The position numbers and the translations under genes are program-made. A DNA stretch of 64,000 nt from positions 3,325,634 to 3,389,633 of the forward strand of contig NZ_CP031747.1 in the NCBI RefSeq assembly GCF_005311025.1, in the 5' to 3' direction. Under the pieces are notes generated by a model. The model had not been told where the DNA came from and did not search any database. It saw only the letters and a list, made by a program, of their open reading frames with translations. Origin of the DNA: Alcaligenes faecalis (lineage in GTDB: Bacteria > Pseudomonadota > Gammaproteobacteria > Burkholderiales > Burkholderiaceae_B). This document shows positions 18,424-27,916 of this stretch, piece after piece (within the stretch, counting starts at the first letter, position 1; each line of letters starts with the position of its first letter).

Positions 18424-19665
18424 TCAAACAGGCCAACGAAGTTTGAACTTGCGATGACCCACACGTTGCGCATGATAGATCCCTGCATGCCCCGAGAACA
18501 CATAGGCTGCTACACAAGCGATCGCCGCCAAAGGCCCCAGTTCTGCACCAAACAGCTCCATCGCCATCAGTGTGCACGCAATCGGTACATTGGCTGCGCC
18601 GGCAAAGACGGCCACAAAGCCCAAGCCCGTCATCATGGAAAAAGGCATGTGCAGCAAGGGAGCCAAAGCATTACCCAGAGTCGCCCCGATGTAGAACAAG
18701 GGCGTGACCTCCCCTCCTTTAAAACCGGAGCCTAAAGACAGGACAGTAAACCCCAGCTTGCCCAGAAAATCCCATGGCTGCATAGGCTCGTGGAAAGAGC
18801 GCACTATTTCCGGAACACCCAGGCCAATGTACTGGTAGGCATCCAACGCCCAGACAGCTATCGCCACCACCAGCCCGCCCCAGAAGGGTCGCATGGGTGC
18901 GTACTTGATGCTCTTTTTCATCCAGGCGGAAAGCTGGTGAGTCAGCATGGCGAACAACATGCCGATCAGGCCGAACAGAACCCCAGCGATCAACACAGCC
19001 AGCATGCTCCAGCTGTCTAGTGACACGACGTACTCAACGACGTAATGGGTATGCTGCACGCCCCAGATCAGGCCCACCTGGTCGGCAACAATCGCAGCGA
19101 TCAGACAAGGAAACAAGGCGTTGTAGCGCATACGGCCTATCGCCAGCACTTCCATGCCAAACACGGCTCCGGCTAAAGGCGTGCCAAAGACAGATGAAAA
19201 GCCGGCACTCATACCTGCCATCAACAGAATGCGTCGATCCTCCCGGCCCAGGCGAAACACATGGGTTAGCTGGTCCGACAAGGCGGCACCCATTTGTACG
19301 GCGGTGCCCTCTCGGCCTACCGATGCACCGAACAAATGGGAAATCACGGTTCCGCCAAGCACCAAAGGCGCCATGCGCAAAGGCACCACTTTCTTGGGGT
19401 CGTGAATTTCCTCGATCAGCAGGTTATTACCTGCACTAACAGACTGCCCTACGCGTTCATACACCCAGCCTACGGCCAAGCCTGCCAGCGGCAGTAGCCA
19501 AATCAGCCAGGCATGCTGTATCCGCCAGGAGGTAGCCTGCTCGAGTGAAAAAAGGAAAAAAGCGGAAGCGCTGCCTGCCAGCACGGCAATCAGGCAAGCG
19601 AGCACCAACCATTTGCCGTAATAGGCCAGCAGGTTTAGCGAGAGTGAGGTTTTGAGTCTGTTCAT
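18424..19665 (-). CDS. CLC-F type fluoride/proton antiporter
   Basis: This is a CLC-family membrane antiporter of about 413 residues and ten or more hydrophobic helices. The usual chloride motif GSGIP is replaced by SAGNNLLIEE, matching the GNNLI-type motif I associate with the fluoride-selective CLC-F clade. The gating glutamate motif is GREGTAVQMG, and GSGFKGGEVTPLF follows later. The fluoride riboswitch directly upstream supports a role in fluoride export. Start is uncertain: the ATG at 19665 begins MNRLKTSLS, while a GTG at 19698 is in frame; neither has a clear Shine-Dalgarno. Confidence 0.88.
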   Translation of the reverse strand: MNRLKTSLSLNLLAYYGKWLVLACLIAVLAGSASAFFLFSLEQATSWRIQHAWLIWLLPLAGLAVGWVYERVGQSVSAGNNLLIEEIHDPKKVVPLRMAPLVLGGTVISHLFGASVGREGTAVQMGAALSDQLTHVFRLGREDRRILLMAGMSAGFSSVFGTPLAGAVFGMEVLAIGRMRYNALFPCLIAAIVADQVGLIWGVQHTHYVVEYVVSLDSWSMLAVLIAGVLFGLIGMLFAMLTHQLSAWMKKSIKYAPMRPFWGGLVVAIAVWALDAYQYIGLGVPEIVRSFHEPMQPWDFLGKLGFTVLSLGSGFKGGEVTPLFYIGATLGNALAPLLHMPFSMMTGLGFVAVFAGAANVPIACTLMAMELFGAELGPLAAIACVAAYVFSGHAGIYHAQRVGHRKFKLRWPV

Positions 19666-19718
19666 GGGTTGTAAGCTCAATGGAATCGGGCTGACCACAA
19701 ACAGAAGATGTAAACGCA

Positions 19719-19812
19719 GACGCCTACAGCCCCGACGGTGGTCAGGTCACTGTAGACGTCATCAGCTGCTTCAGAACGAAACGGCGGTTAAAGGAGGAAC
19801 GTCATCTCCAGG
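19719..19812 (-). promoter_or_regulatory. Fluoride riboswitch (crcB motif) with expression platform
   Basis: On the minus strand the aptamer reads GGAGATGAC, then TTCCTCC, TTTAACCGCC, a variable loop, GCTGATGAC and GTCTACAG. These are the conserved blocks of the crcB motif in order and spacing (19750-19809). Past it, CTGTAGGCGTC (19719-19729) can pair over 11 bp, with one G-U pair, with GACGTCTACAG (19750-19760), the aptamer's 3' end. The two folds exclude each other, so this is the likely switch. The T run after it is poor (TGCGTTT), so the output could be termination or access to the start codon. Confidence 0.93.
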
Positions 19813-19817
19813 AAGAA

Positions 19818-19845
19818 ATTGTACAACGACTCCTTTAAGCCGCAA
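19818..19845 (-). promoter_or_regulatory. Promoter of riboswitch-controlled CLC-F gene
   Basis: TTGCGG and TACAAT with a 16-bp spacer lie directly before the aptamer on the minus strand. The expected start point falls at about the first G of GGAGATG, which fits a leader beginning with the riboswitch. Confidence 0.7.
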
Positions 19846-19863
19846 ATAAACAGAGCAAAATTT

Positions 19864-21627
19864 TCAAGCCATGGCCGGTGTCATCTGACGGCCCCGGGAC
19901 AGGCTCAAGCCCCCTATGGTCAGTGCCAGGAAGACTGCGGCAGCTATCCACCAGCCCATGGCACCAGTAATCAAGGCCTGGCCGATCAGGCCTGCCTGAA
20001 TGACGTAATACACCATGGGTATCAAGGTCTTGCGAACAATCTCGCCCTCACGTCCCAACATGCCGACAACCGCACCGGCAGCCACCACGTTATGGACGCA
20101 AATCATATTGCCAGCTGCTCCACCTACCGCCTGCAATGCAACCACAATAGCGGACTGGTCCACACTCAAGCCAATTTGCTGAGCGGTAGAGAACTGGAAG
20201 TACGAAAACATCATGTTGCTGACAGTATTGGAGCCCGCAATAAATGCCCCCAAACTGCCCACCCAGGGTGAAACCGTAGGCCATGCCTGCCCAACCGCCG
20301 ACGCGGCCCCTTGAGCCAACACCAGCGGCATGCTGGCAATGGAACCATCAGCCGCTGCCGAGTTGATAAACACCTGCACCATAGGCACGGCCAACAACAA
20401 AGCAGGAGCTGCGCTGCCCATGGTACGCAGCGATGCTTTCACACCGACGACATACTGCTGACTGTTCATGCGAAAAATCGCAATGCAGGCCAGTGAGACC
20501 AGAATCAAGATGGCCCCTGGCGAGAACAGCAACTGAGCCGACGTAGAAATACCAGTGCCCAAAATACCTTCCACCTTGATTGTGGCCGAAGGCCCCGTCA
20601 ACCAGGCTTTTACCGCAGGAACAGTACGAGTAAAGATCAAAAGTGCAACCACCAGCACATACGGCGAGAAAGCCCGCAATACCGAAAAGCGTTGCTGCGA
20701 TTCCGTGTTATCCATCGCCACTGTACCCAGCCAGTGGGACGGCCATTGACTGCGATCCGGGAAATCAAAGGTTTTGCGAGGTGCAAACCAGCCCTTTCGA
20801 GCTGCGCTCACCACGATTACCAGTCCGACCATCGAACCCAGCATGGAGGGGAACTCAGGGCCCAGGGTAATGGCAATCAGGTAGTACGGAACGGTAAAGG
20901 CCAAGCCGGCAAACAAAGCGAACTTCCATGCCCCCAGTCCCTCGGCAAAGGAGCGGCGTTCACCGAAAAAACGAGTCAACAAACCGCAGAGCAACAGTGG
21001 AATCACAAAGCCGGTCATGGCATGAATCAAGGCGACGTTCTCGACGATCTGCTGCAAATACTCAAGCGGCTGCAGGGGCGAAATAGCAGCTGCAACATCA
21101 ACCTTGTTATCAATACCCGAGCGCACTCCAACCAGCATGGGTGTACCAACCGCCCCGAAAGACACAGGCGTGGACTGGATAACCAACACAGCCATCACCG
21201 CGGCCATGGCAGGAAAGCCCAGAGCCAGCAGCAAGGGAGCCCCAACAGCGGAAGGCGTACCGAAACCCGACGAGCCCTCGATCAGGGAGCCGAACAACCA
21301 GGCAACAATAATGACCTGAATGCGACGATCCGGCGATACATCCATAAAGCCCTGGCGAATCGCACTTAATGCTCCGCCCACCTTGAGCGTATTCAAAAGC
21401 AGCACGGCACCAAATACAATGAACAGCAGGGTCAATGCGGTAACAATGCCGTTGATCGTGGCTGCAGCAATAACTTCGGCCTGGCTCCCCCATACGAATA
21501 AAGCGAGAATCGCCGTAACCAGATACGCGGCCCCCATCGATAGTTTGGCTGATCGCCCCATCACCACCATCAATAGAAAAACAACCAATAATGGCGTCAG
21601 AGCCAACAAGGTGTATAAAAGACTCAT
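19864..21627 (-). CDS. lctP: L-lactate permease (LctP family)
   Basis: The 587-residue integral membrane protein has about twelve hydrophobic helices and the family signature [15 protein letters not shown] plus [13 protein letters not shown]. Near the C-terminus, [18 protein letters not shown] is also typical. It imports lactate (and often glycolate) with protons. The ATG at 21627 has a strong Shine-Dalgarno (AAAGGAG); nine extra codons upstream are open but unlike the family. It is divergent from an LldR-type regulator with two matching operators between them. No lactate dehydrogenase gene lies nearby. Confidence 0.93.
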   Translation of the reverse strand: MSLLYTLLALTPLLVVFLLMVVMGRSAKLSMGAAYLVTAILALFVWGSQAEVIAAATINGIVTALTLLFIVFGAVLLLNTLKVGGALSAIRQGFMDVSPDRRIQVIIVAWLFGSLIEGSSGFGTPSAVGAPLLLALGFPAMAAVMAVLVIQSTPVSFGAVGTPMLVGVRSGIDNKVDVAAAISPLQPLEYLQQIVENVALIHAMTGFVIPLLLCGLLTRFFGERRSFAEGLGAWKFALFAGLAFTVPYYLIAITLGPEFPSMLGSMVGLVIVVSAARKGWFAPRKTFDFPDRSQWPSHWLGTVAMDNTESQQRFSVLRAFSPYVLVVALLIFTRTVPAVKAWLTGPSATIKVEGILGTGISTSAQLLFSPGAILILVSLACIAIFRMNSQQYVVGVKASLRTMGSAAPALLLAVPMVQVFINSAAADGSIASMPLVLAQGAASAVGQAWPTVSPWVGSLGAFIAGSNTVSNMMFSYFQFSTAQQIGLSVDQSAIVVALQAVGGAAGNMICVHNVVAAGAVVGMLGREGEIVRKTLIPMVYYVIQAGLIGQALITGAMGWWIAAAVFLALTIGGLSLSRGRQMTPAMA

Positions 21628-21754
21628 CCCGAATTCTCCTTTGTGTGACTGCACATATAGGAGGAAGAGGTTTTGTTGGTGAACAAAATGCGGCTAGGAG
21701 CCCGGCCCTGGGCAGCGCAACCACTTCCCGTTTTGTATTTTTGAGCATCATAGC

Positions 21755-21763
21755 GGTATTACC
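21755..21763. promoter_or_regulatory. LldR-type operator 1
   Basis: GGTATTACC, a palindrome of the GGT-N3-ACC type bound by FadR-subfamily GntR regulators. It lies 128 bp upstream of lctP. Confidence 0.6.
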
Positions 21764-21838
21764 ACCTTTGCATTACCAGCAGAAACCCTGACTAGTTTGG
21801 CGCCTCAAGGCCTTAATACGATTAAAAAACCAAGAAAG

Positions 21839-21849
21839 TGGTAATACCA
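21839..21849. promoter_or_regulatory. LldR-type operator 2
   Basis: TGGTAATACCA, a second and more complete copy of the palindrome, 85 bp from the first and 20 bp before the regulator's start. Two such sites flanking the promoter resemble the arrangement reported for E. coli LldR. Confidence 0.65.
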
Positions 21850-21869
21850 AATTTAAAGAAGCGTCTTAT

Positions 21870-22649
21870 ATGACTATGAATCCCAGCACTCGCCTATCGG
21901 ATCTGGTTGCTGAAAAAATCCGGCAACTTATACAGGATGAACAGTTGCAACCCGGTGACCGAATCCCGTCCGAGCGTCAATTGGCTGAACGGCTGGATGT
22001 GTCGCGTGTACCGATACGGGAGGCCTTGCGCTCGCTAAGCTCTGAAGGCTTGCTGGTTACCCGCCGTGGTGGGGGTACTTATGTTCAAGACAGCGAGTTG
22101 ATCAACTGGCCAGCCCAGAGCATTGCGCCTCTGGAGGAGCTGATCAATGAAGACCCCTTGTATCGCTATGATGTCCTGGAGGCACGTCGGGCCTTGGAAG
22201 CCAGCACAGCCTGGCATGCGGCACAACGCGCAACAGATGCGGACAAAAAGCGCATTGAACAGTGTTTCCAAGTGATGGTTCGGCATCAACAAAACCAGGA
22301 TGCAGACCTGTCGGCACGTGCAGACGCCCAATTTCATCTGGCAATTGCCAGGGCTTCTCATAATGTCGTGCTGGTACAACTGATGAATGGCTTGTTCCAG
22401 TTAGTGTTCTCTACAGTGAAAGAGAACCGGCGCGCCATGTTCGAGTTCGACAATGCACGGGAAGTGGAAATTTTGACCGAGCAGCACGCGGGAGTTATGA
22501 AAGCTATTTTGGATGGTGATGCAGAACGGGCTCGCGAGCTGATCGGGCACCACCTGGATCATGTCCAGGCCAAAGTCCGATTTTCTGAAGAGAACAAAGC
22601 TCGTGAACAGCGGATTTTCCGCTTCAACAACCACCTGTCTCAGCCTTGA
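21870..22649 (+). CDS. FadR-subfamily GntR regulator, LldR-like
   Basis: The product has 259 residues. The winged helix-turn-helix is at about residues 10-77 (DRIPSERQLAERLDVSRVP, GGGTYV). An FCD ligand domain follows with conserved Asp/His positions (ARADAQFHLAIARASHN, LTEQHAGVMKAI). FCD domains bind small carboxylates, usually through a metal ion. Divergence from lctP and paired palindromes point to lactate-responsive control of lctP and itself. A second ATG two codons in is equally possible as the start. Confidence 0.9.
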   Translation: MTMNPSTRLSDLVAEKIRQLIQDEQLQPGDRIPSERQLAERLDVSRVPIREALRSLSSEGLLVTRRGGGTYVQDSELINWPAQSIAPLEELINEDPLYRYDVLEARRALEASTAWHAAQRATDADKKRIEQCFQVMVRHQQNQDADLSARADAQFHLAIARASHNVVLVQLMNGLFQLVFSTVKENRRAMFEFDNAREVEILTEQHAGVMKAILDGDAERARELIGHHLDHVQAKVRFSEENKAREQRIFRFNNHLSQP

Positions 22650-22795
22650 AGCCTAGCCTGTCAGGCATTTGGGCTGCTGCATGTTGACGTGCATATGGTG
22701 GTGACAATGCCAACAGCAATGCCAGCGACTCTGGCGATGCGGGCAGTGTTGGTGATCGCTGTGGCTGTAGCCATAACAATACAAAGATAACAGGC

Positions 22796-22824
22796 AAAAA
22801 AAAGTGCACCCAATGGTGCACTTG
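22796..22824 (-). terminator. Rho-independent terminator of sdh-gltA operon
   Basis: The 9-bp stem AAGTGCACC / GGTGCACTT has a 4-nt loop and a run of T on the minus strand, 80 bp past the gltA stop. The rest of the 254-bp gap has no gene that I can see. Confidence 0.85.
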
Positions 22825-22903
22825 ACCTTCCAGCTACTGCTTCATAACGCTACGGGCTACATGAACAACCGGGGCACGCCCCAGGGATCGCAGCCCGAAA
22901 GCA

Positions 22904-24208
22904 TTAACGTTGAGCAGGTACGTCGCGCTGAGTTGGGCCCACGTACAGCTGACGTGGACGGCCAATCTTGTAATCTGGATCGGACAGCATTTCGTTCCAC
23001 TGAGCAATCCAGCCCACGGTACGAGCCAGAGCGAAGATAGCGGTGAACAAGGATGTTGGGATACCAATAGCGCGCTGAACGATACCCGAGTAGAAGTCTA
23101 CGTTGGGGTACAGCTTGCGTTCGACGAAGTATGGATCTTCCAGAGCAATACGCTCCAGTTCCATGGCCAGCTTGAACAGAGGATCGTTCTCCAGGCCCAG
23201 GGCTTCCAGAACTTCCTTGCAGGTTTCTTGCATCAGCTTGGCGCGTGGGTCGTAGTTCTTGTAGACACGGTGACCAAAGCCCATCAGGCGAACGCCCGAG
23301 TTCTTGTCCTTGACCTTCTCCATGAACTCGCCAACCTTGTCGATGCCGCCGTTGGCTTGCAACTCTTCCAGCATGTTCAGGCAAGCTTCGTTTGCACCAC
23401 CGTGGGCAGGACCCCACAAGCAAGCAACACCCGCAGCGATCGCAGCAAAAGGATTGGTACCCGACGAACCGCACAGGCGCACGGTGGAGGTGGAGGCGTT
23501 TTGTTCGTGATCTGCATGCAGGATGAAGATACGGTCCAGAGCGCGCTCAACCACTTCGTTGACCTTGTAGTCTTCGCAAGGGGTAGCGAACATCATGCGC
23601 AAGAAGTTGCCGGTGTAGGACAAATCATTCTTGGGATAGATGAAAGGCTGTCCCAAAGAATACTTGTACGCCATCGCAACCAGAGTAGGCAGCTTGGCGA
23701 TCAAGCGGATAGCCGACACATGACGGTGATGAGGATTCGTGATGTCCGTGGAATCATGGTAGAACGCCGACAGGGCACCGACCAGGCCGGTCAGTATTGC
23801 CATGGGGTGAGCATCCGGACGGAAGCCGCGCAGGAAGTGCTGCATCTGTTCCTGAACCATGGTGTGGTTCGTGACCAGGGAGTCAAATTCCTGCTTCTGA
23901 TCTGCGTTGGGCAACTCGCCGTTCAGGATCAGGTAGCACACATCCATGAAATCGCACTTTTGTGCCAACTGGTCGATCGGGTAACCACGGTACATCAACT
24001 GGCCCTTGTCGCCGTCAATGTAGGTGATACCGGATTCGCAAGCCGCCGTTGCCATAAAGCCCGGGTCATAGGTAAACATACCTGTCTGCCCGTAGAGCTT
24101 ACGGATATCGATCACGTCCGGACCTACGGTGCCCTTGTGTACAGGGAACTCAACCGAAGGGCTACCGTCGGAGAAGGATAGCGTGGCTTTTTTATCTGAC
24201 AATTCCAT
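22904..24208 (-). CDS. gltA: Citrate synthase (hexameric, type II)
   Basis: The enzyme condenses acetyl-CoA and oxaloacetate. It has 434 residues, with catalytic regions [25 protein letters not shown], the [14 protein letters not shown] motif and a C-terminal [12 protein letters not shown]. The N-terminal beta-rich extension ([16 protein letters not shown]) is that of NADH-sensitive Gram-negative citrate synthases. The ATG at 24208 follows GAGGAAAAAAG. It closes the sdhCDAB-sdhE-gltA transcription unit, 18 bp after sdhE. Confidence 0.98.
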   Translation of the reverse strand: MELSDKKATLSFSDGSPSVEFPVHKGTVGPDVIDIRKLYGQTGMFTYDPGFMATAACESGITYIDGDKGQLMYRGYPIDQLAQKCDFMDVCYLILNGELPNADQKQEFDSLVTNHTMVQEQMQHFLRGFRPDAHPMAILTGLVGALSAFYHDSTDITNPHHRHVSAIRLIAKLPTLVAMAYKYSLGQPFIYPKNDLSYTGNFLRMMFATPCEDYKVNEVVERALDRIFILHADHEQNASTSTVRLCGSSGTNPFAAIAAGVACLWGPAHGGANEACLNMLEELQANGGIDKVGEFMEKVKDKNSGVRLMGFGHRVYKNYDPRAKLMQETCKEVLEALGLENDPLFKLAMELERIALEDPYFVERKLYPNVDFYSGIVQRAIGIPTSLFTAIFALARTVGWIAQWNEMLSDPDYKIGRPRQLYVGPTQRDVPAQR

Positions 24209-24226
24209 CACTTTTTTCCTCAATGG

Positions 24227-24487
24227 TTATAGCTTTCGCATAATGTCTACTAGTCGCTGAATGTCCGGTGTGGCGTACTGCCCTTCTGGCTCGGAGCGAG
24301 CCAGAAGGACATCCAGCAAAACTGTATCGTCCATTTCGAACAAGCGGGTCAGGGCCGAGACGTCCTGATCAGTCAGCTCGTTTTCGTATTGATCCAGAAA
24401 ACGGGTGATCATCAAGTCGTTTTCAAGCAAGCCCCGGCGCGCACGCCAGCGCAGGCGCGCACGCTCCAATTCCGTCAATGTTCTCAT
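24227..24487 (-). CDS. sdhE: FAD assembly factor SdhE
   Basis: This 86-residue helical protein of the YgfY/SdhE family has the conserved RRGLLEND motif (RGxxE) at about residues 17-24. SdhE promotes covalent attachment of FAD to SdhA. It lies between sdhB and gltA, beside the subunit it matures. Confidence 0.95.
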   Translation of the reverse strand: MRTLTELERARLRWRARRGLLENDLMITRFLDQYENELTDQDVSALTRLFEMDDTVLLDVLLARSEPEGQYATPDIQRLVDIMRKL

Positions 24488-24505
24488 CGGTACATACCCA
24501 CCTTT

Positions 24506-25222
24506 TTAGATACTGCGACGCACCAGCATTTCTTTGATCTTGCCGATGGCATGCGACGGGTTCAGTCCTTTTGGACAGACGTCCGTGCAATTCATGATCG
24601 TGTGGCAGCGGAACAAGCGGTATGGATCTTCCAGATTGTCCAGACGCTCGCCCGTTGCTTCGTCACGCGAGTCGGCAATGAAACGATAGGCTTGCAACAA
24701 ACCAGCAGGACCGACGAACTTGTCGGGGTTCCACCAGAACGATGGGCAAGAGGTCGAGCAGCAGGCGCACAGAATGCACTCGTACAGACCATCGAGCTCC
24801 TCACGGGCTTCAGGCGTTTGCAAACGCTCTTTCTCGGGAGGAGGAGCATCGTTGATCAGGAACGGCTTGACCGAATGGTACTGATCGAAGAAGTGGGTCA
24901 TGTCCACGATCAGGTCACGGATAACCGGCAGACCTGGCAGTGGGCGCAGAACCACAGGCTCTTTCAAGTCGCGCATATTGGTGGTGCAGGCCAGACCGTT
25001 CTTGCCATTGATGTTCATGGCATCGGAACCGCACACACCTTCACGGCAGGAGCGACGCAGCGCCAGGCTGTCGTCCATGTCGTTTTTAATGCGCAGGATC
25101 GCATCGAGCAGCATCTTGTCGGTGGGCTCCAGCTCGACTTCGATCTTCTGCATGTAGGGACGCTCGTCCTTGTCAGGATCGTAGCGGTAGATTTCAAATT
25201 TGACCTTACGTTTTTGGCTCAT
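24506..25222 (-). CDS. sdhB: Succinate dehydrogenase iron-sulfur subunit
   Basis: The 238-residue subunit carries three clusters: [2Fe-2S] by SCREGVCGSDAM and the following GLAC, [4Fe-4S] by CILCACCSTSCP, and [3Fe-4S] by CHTIMNCTDVCPKGLNP. It passes electrons from SdhA flavin to quinone at the membrane anchor. It lies 13 bp after sdhA. Confidence 0.98.
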   Translation of the reverse strand: MSQKRKVKFEIYRYDPDKDERPYMQKIEVELEPTDKMLLDAILRIKNDMDDSLALRRSCREGVCGSDAMNINGKNGLACTTNMRDLKEPVVLRPLPGLPVIRDLIVDMTHFFDQYHSVKPFLINDAPPPEKERLQTPEAREELDGLYECILCACCSTSCPSFWWNPDKFVGPAGLLQAYRFIADSRDEATGERLDNLEDPYRLFRCHTIMNCTDVCPKGLNPSHAIGKIKEMLVRRSI

Positions 25223-25235
25223 GTCAGTATCCTGC

Positions 25236-27014
25236 TTAGAAAGTCCGGGCCTTGGGCGGAATCGTTTCGGCTGTCAGAGGCTTCATCTGGACAGGCTTGT
25301 ACTCCAGACGGCTGCCTTCCGAGAACCACAAGGTGTGACGCAGCCAGTTTTCGTCGTCACGTTCTGGGTGGTCGTTCAGGGCATGAGCACCGCGACTTTC
25401 AGTACGATTGGCGGCCGACTTCGTCGTAGCGCGAGCCACTTCGATCATGTTGGCCACTTCCAGAGCTTCAATACGGGCGGTATTGAACACTTTGGACTTG
25501 TCTTTGAAGTAAATGTCCTTGACTTCGGGAACCAGGGATTCGATCTGGTCGACACCCTTGTGCAACAGATCCAGGGTACGGAACACGCCGCAGTGAGCCT
25601 GCATGGCCACACGAATCTTGTTGCCCACGTCCTGTGCCTTTTCGCCCGATGTACGGGATTCCAGACGGTTGACGCGGTCCAGCGAGTACTCGATGGAGGA
25701 CTCGTTGATTTCCTGGTGCGCGTGCGTTTTCTCGGGGTGCGAATCCACAATGTGGTTGCCCGCAGCGCGACCGAACACGATCAGGTCCAGCAGGGAGTTC
25801 GTACCCAGACGGTTGGCACCGTGCACGGAAGTAGCGGCACATTCACCGATGGCGTACAGACCGTTGACGATCTTGTTCTCGCCTGTTGGCGTTTGAGTCA
25901 CAACCTGACCGTAGTAGTTCGTGGGGATACCGCCCATCTGGTAGTGGATGGTTGGAACCACAGGGATTGGGTCTTTGATCGGGTCCACGTTACCGAACTT
26001 GATCGCGATTTCGCGAATCGAAGGCAGACGTTTCTTGATGACGTCAGCGCCCAGGTGATCCAGTTTCAGAACCACGTAGCTGCCGTCGCCACAACCACGA
26101 CCTTCCTTGATTTCTTGGTCCATGGAACGGGACACGAAGTCACGTGGGGCCAAGTCTTTCAGGGTGGGAGCGTAACGCTCCATGAAGCGCTCGCCGTCTT
26201 TATTCAGCAAGATACCGCCTTCACCGCGCACGCCTTCGGTAATCAGCACGCCAGCACCGGCTACGCCAGTGGGGTGGAATTGCCAGAATTCCATGTCCTG
26301 CAAAGGCAGACCAGCACGAGCAGCCATACCCAGGCCGTCACCCGTGTTAATGAAGGCGTTGGTGGAAGCAGCCCAGATACGGCCAGCACCACCGGTAGCC
26401 AGCACCACGCGCTTGCCTTCCAGAACGTAGATTTCGCCGGTTTCCATTTCCAGAGCGGTTACGCCCAGAACGTCGCCCGCTTCGTTACGCAGCAGGTCCA
26501 GTGCCATCCATTCCACGAAGAACTGGGTGCGGGCTGCAACGTTACGCTGGTACAGGGTGTGCAACATGGCGTGGCCGGTACGGTCAGCAGCGGCACAGGC
26601 ACGTTGAACAGGCTTTTCACCAAAGTTGGCAGTGTGACCACCAAATGGACGCTGGTAAATCGTACCGTCCTGGTTACGGTCAAACGGCATACCGAAGTGC
26701 TCGAGCTCGTACACAGCGTGTGGAGCTTCACGGCACATGAATTCGATGGCGTCCTGGTCGCCCAGCCAGTCCGAACCCTTAACGGTGTCGTACATGTGCC
26801 AGTACCAGTGATCCTCGCTCATGTTACCCAGGGAAGCACTGACGCCACCTTGAGCAGCCACGGTGTGGGAGCGGGTTGGGAACACCTTGCTGAGCACGGC
26901 CACGGACAAGCCAGCCTGAGCCAATTGCAGGGAACAACGCATACCGGCGCCACCGGCACCGACCACCACTACGTCAAACTGACGGCGGGGCAAAGATTTT
27001 GTGATGGAAGCCAC
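25236..27014 (-). CDS. sdhA: Succinate dehydrogenase flavoprotein subunit
   Basis: The 592-residue subunit oxidises succinate to fumarate. The FAD motif is VVVGAGGAGMRCSLQL, and the His of RSHTVAAQGG is the covalent FAD site. The substrate region includes HPTGVAGAGVLITEGVRGEGG, with the active-site Arg loop further on. It starts 3 bp after the sdhD stop. Confidence 0.98.
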   Translation of the reverse strand: MASITKSLPRRQFDVVVVGAGGAGMRCSLQLAQAGLSVAVLSKVFPTRSHTVAAQGGVSASLGNMSEDHWYWHMYDTVKGSDWLGDQDAIEFMCREAPHAVYELEHFGMPFDRNQDGTIYQRPFGGHTANFGEKPVQRACAAADRTGHAMLHTLYQRNVAARTQFFVEWMALDLLRNEAGDVLGVTALEMETGEIYVLEGKRVVLATGGAGRIWAASTNAFINTGDGLGMAARAGLPLQDMEFWQFHPTGVAGAGVLITEGVRGEGGILLNKDGERFMERYAPTLKDLAPRDFVSRSMDQEIKEGRGCGDGSYVVLKLDHLGADVIKKRLPSIREIAIKFGNVDPIKDPIPVVPTIHYQMGGIPTNYYGQVVTQTPTGENKIVNGLYAIGECAATSVHGANRLGTNSLLDLIVFGRAAGNHIVDSHPEKTHAHQEINESSIEYSLDRVNRLESRTSGEKAQDVGNKIRVAMQAHCGVFRTLDLLHKGVDQIESLVPEVKDIYFKDKSKVFNTARIEALEVANMIEVARATTKSAANRTESRGAHALNDHPERDDENWLRHTLWFSEGSRLEYKPVQMKPLTAETIPPKARTF

Positions 27015-27017
27015 GGT

Positions 27018-27401
27018 TTAGAGACTCCAGATAATTTTTGCAAAAAAGACGACACTGGCAACCAGCCACAGCAAGGTCAACACTTGCAGGAACAAGCGCA
27101 GACCAGCGGGCTTGACGTAGTCCATCCAGATGTCACGCACACCAATCCAGGCGTGCCAGGACAAAGACAGGAAGAACAAGGTTGCCAGCAACTGACCCAA
27201 AGGCAGGGAGCCGACCGTGAACGAGAACAGGCCGCGCCAGGTCTCGAAATTCAGTTCACTGCTAAACAGGATGCCGCCGATGATGACCAAGGTGTAGATG
27301 GCCATGATGACTGCGGTGACACGCTGTGCCAGAAAGTCCAAGGTACCGTAGTGGGCACCCACTACCAGGCGGTTTGCGCCAATGCGCTCACGATTTGCCA
27401 T
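27018..27401 (-). CDS. sdhD: Succinate dehydrogenase membrane anchor subunit
   Basis: The 127-residue protein has three hydrophobic helices. The segment SLSWHAWIGVRDIWMDYVKP matches the SdhD quinone and heme-side region. The ATG at 27401 overlaps the sdhC stop as TAATG, implying translational coupling. Two extra codons upstream are open but the overlap decides the start. Confidence 0.93.
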   Translation of the reverse strand: MANRERIGANRLVVGAHYGTLDFLAQRVTAVIMAIYTLVIIGGILFSSELNFETWRGLFSFTVGSLPLGQLLATLFFLSLSWHAWIGVRDIWMDYVKPAGLRLFLQVLTLLWLVASVVFFAKIIWSL

Positions 27402-27814
27402 TACCACACCCCAAACAGTTTCAAACCAAACACAACGGTCAGCGCCAGGCTGACCCCGAACACCATACCGGCCGACTTCTTGGCGGACTCTTTGTCGTTA
27501 CCCAGGTGCAGGTCCAGTGCCAGATAGCGGATGCCGGCACAGAAGTGGTGCAGGTAGCCCCAGATCAGGACCAGAAGGATCAGCTTACAGACAGGGTTGT
27601 CGACGTAGCTGCGCAAGGTCTCGAAGGACTCTGGAGAGCTGACGCTCAAAGAGAACAGTGGCAATAGAACGAGCGGCAGGCAAAGAAACAGCAATGCACC
27701 ACTGACACGATGCAAAATCGACGATTTTGCAGCCAGGGGCAAGCGGTAGCTCAATATCTGCGGCACGCTGATATTGCGATACTGCGGACGCTGCTTGGGT
27801 GCGGTATCAGACAT
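27401..27814 (-). CDS. sdhC: Succinate dehydrogenase cytochrome b556 subunit
   Basis: The 137-residue membrane anchor has the SdhC signature SILHRVSGALLF and a His in YLHHFCAGIRYLALDLHLG likely to ligate heme b. First gene of the operon, with a 102-bp gap to the GntR gene stop that must hold its promoter, unless it is also read from the gntR promoter. Confidence 0.95.
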   Translation of the reverse strand: MSDTAPKQRPQYRNISVPQILSYRLPLAAKSSILHRVSGALLFLCLPLVLLPLFSLSVSSPESFETLRSYVDNPVCKLILLVLIWGYLHHFCAGIRYLALDLHLGNDKESAKKSAGMVFGVSLALTVVFGLKLFGVW

Positions 27815-27874
27815 GATGGCCTCGAAGTAGATAAAAAAAAGTCATAAAATTTTTAACCTTGGTATTTTCACCTA

Positions 27875-27899
27875 TTTGACACTACGGTGCAGTATCAAA
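27875..27899. promoter_or_regulatory. Inverted repeat in sdhC promoter region
   Basis: TTTGACACT and AGTATCAAA are 9-bp arms with one mismatch and a 7-bp spacer, 60-85 bp upstream of the sdhC ATG. This is a plausible operator, but differs from the palindrome near mdh and acnB. Confidence 0.45.
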
Positions 27900-27916
27900 T
27901 ACCGTATGCCGCCGAA

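Noticed and set aside
18206-18577. N-terminal extension of the methyltransferase through the CAGT repeat
   Set aside because: The extension is repeat-derived Ser/Val/Gln and overlaps the CLC gene; the ATG at 18205 has a clear Shine-Dalgarno.
18424-19665. Annotation as an ordinary chloride channel
   Set aside because: The fluoride riboswitch upstream and GNNLL in place of GSGIP point to the fluoride clade.
22650-22903. Small genes in the gap between the LldR-type gene and gltA
   Set aside because: Frames there have no start signals or domains; a terminator explains the only clear structure.
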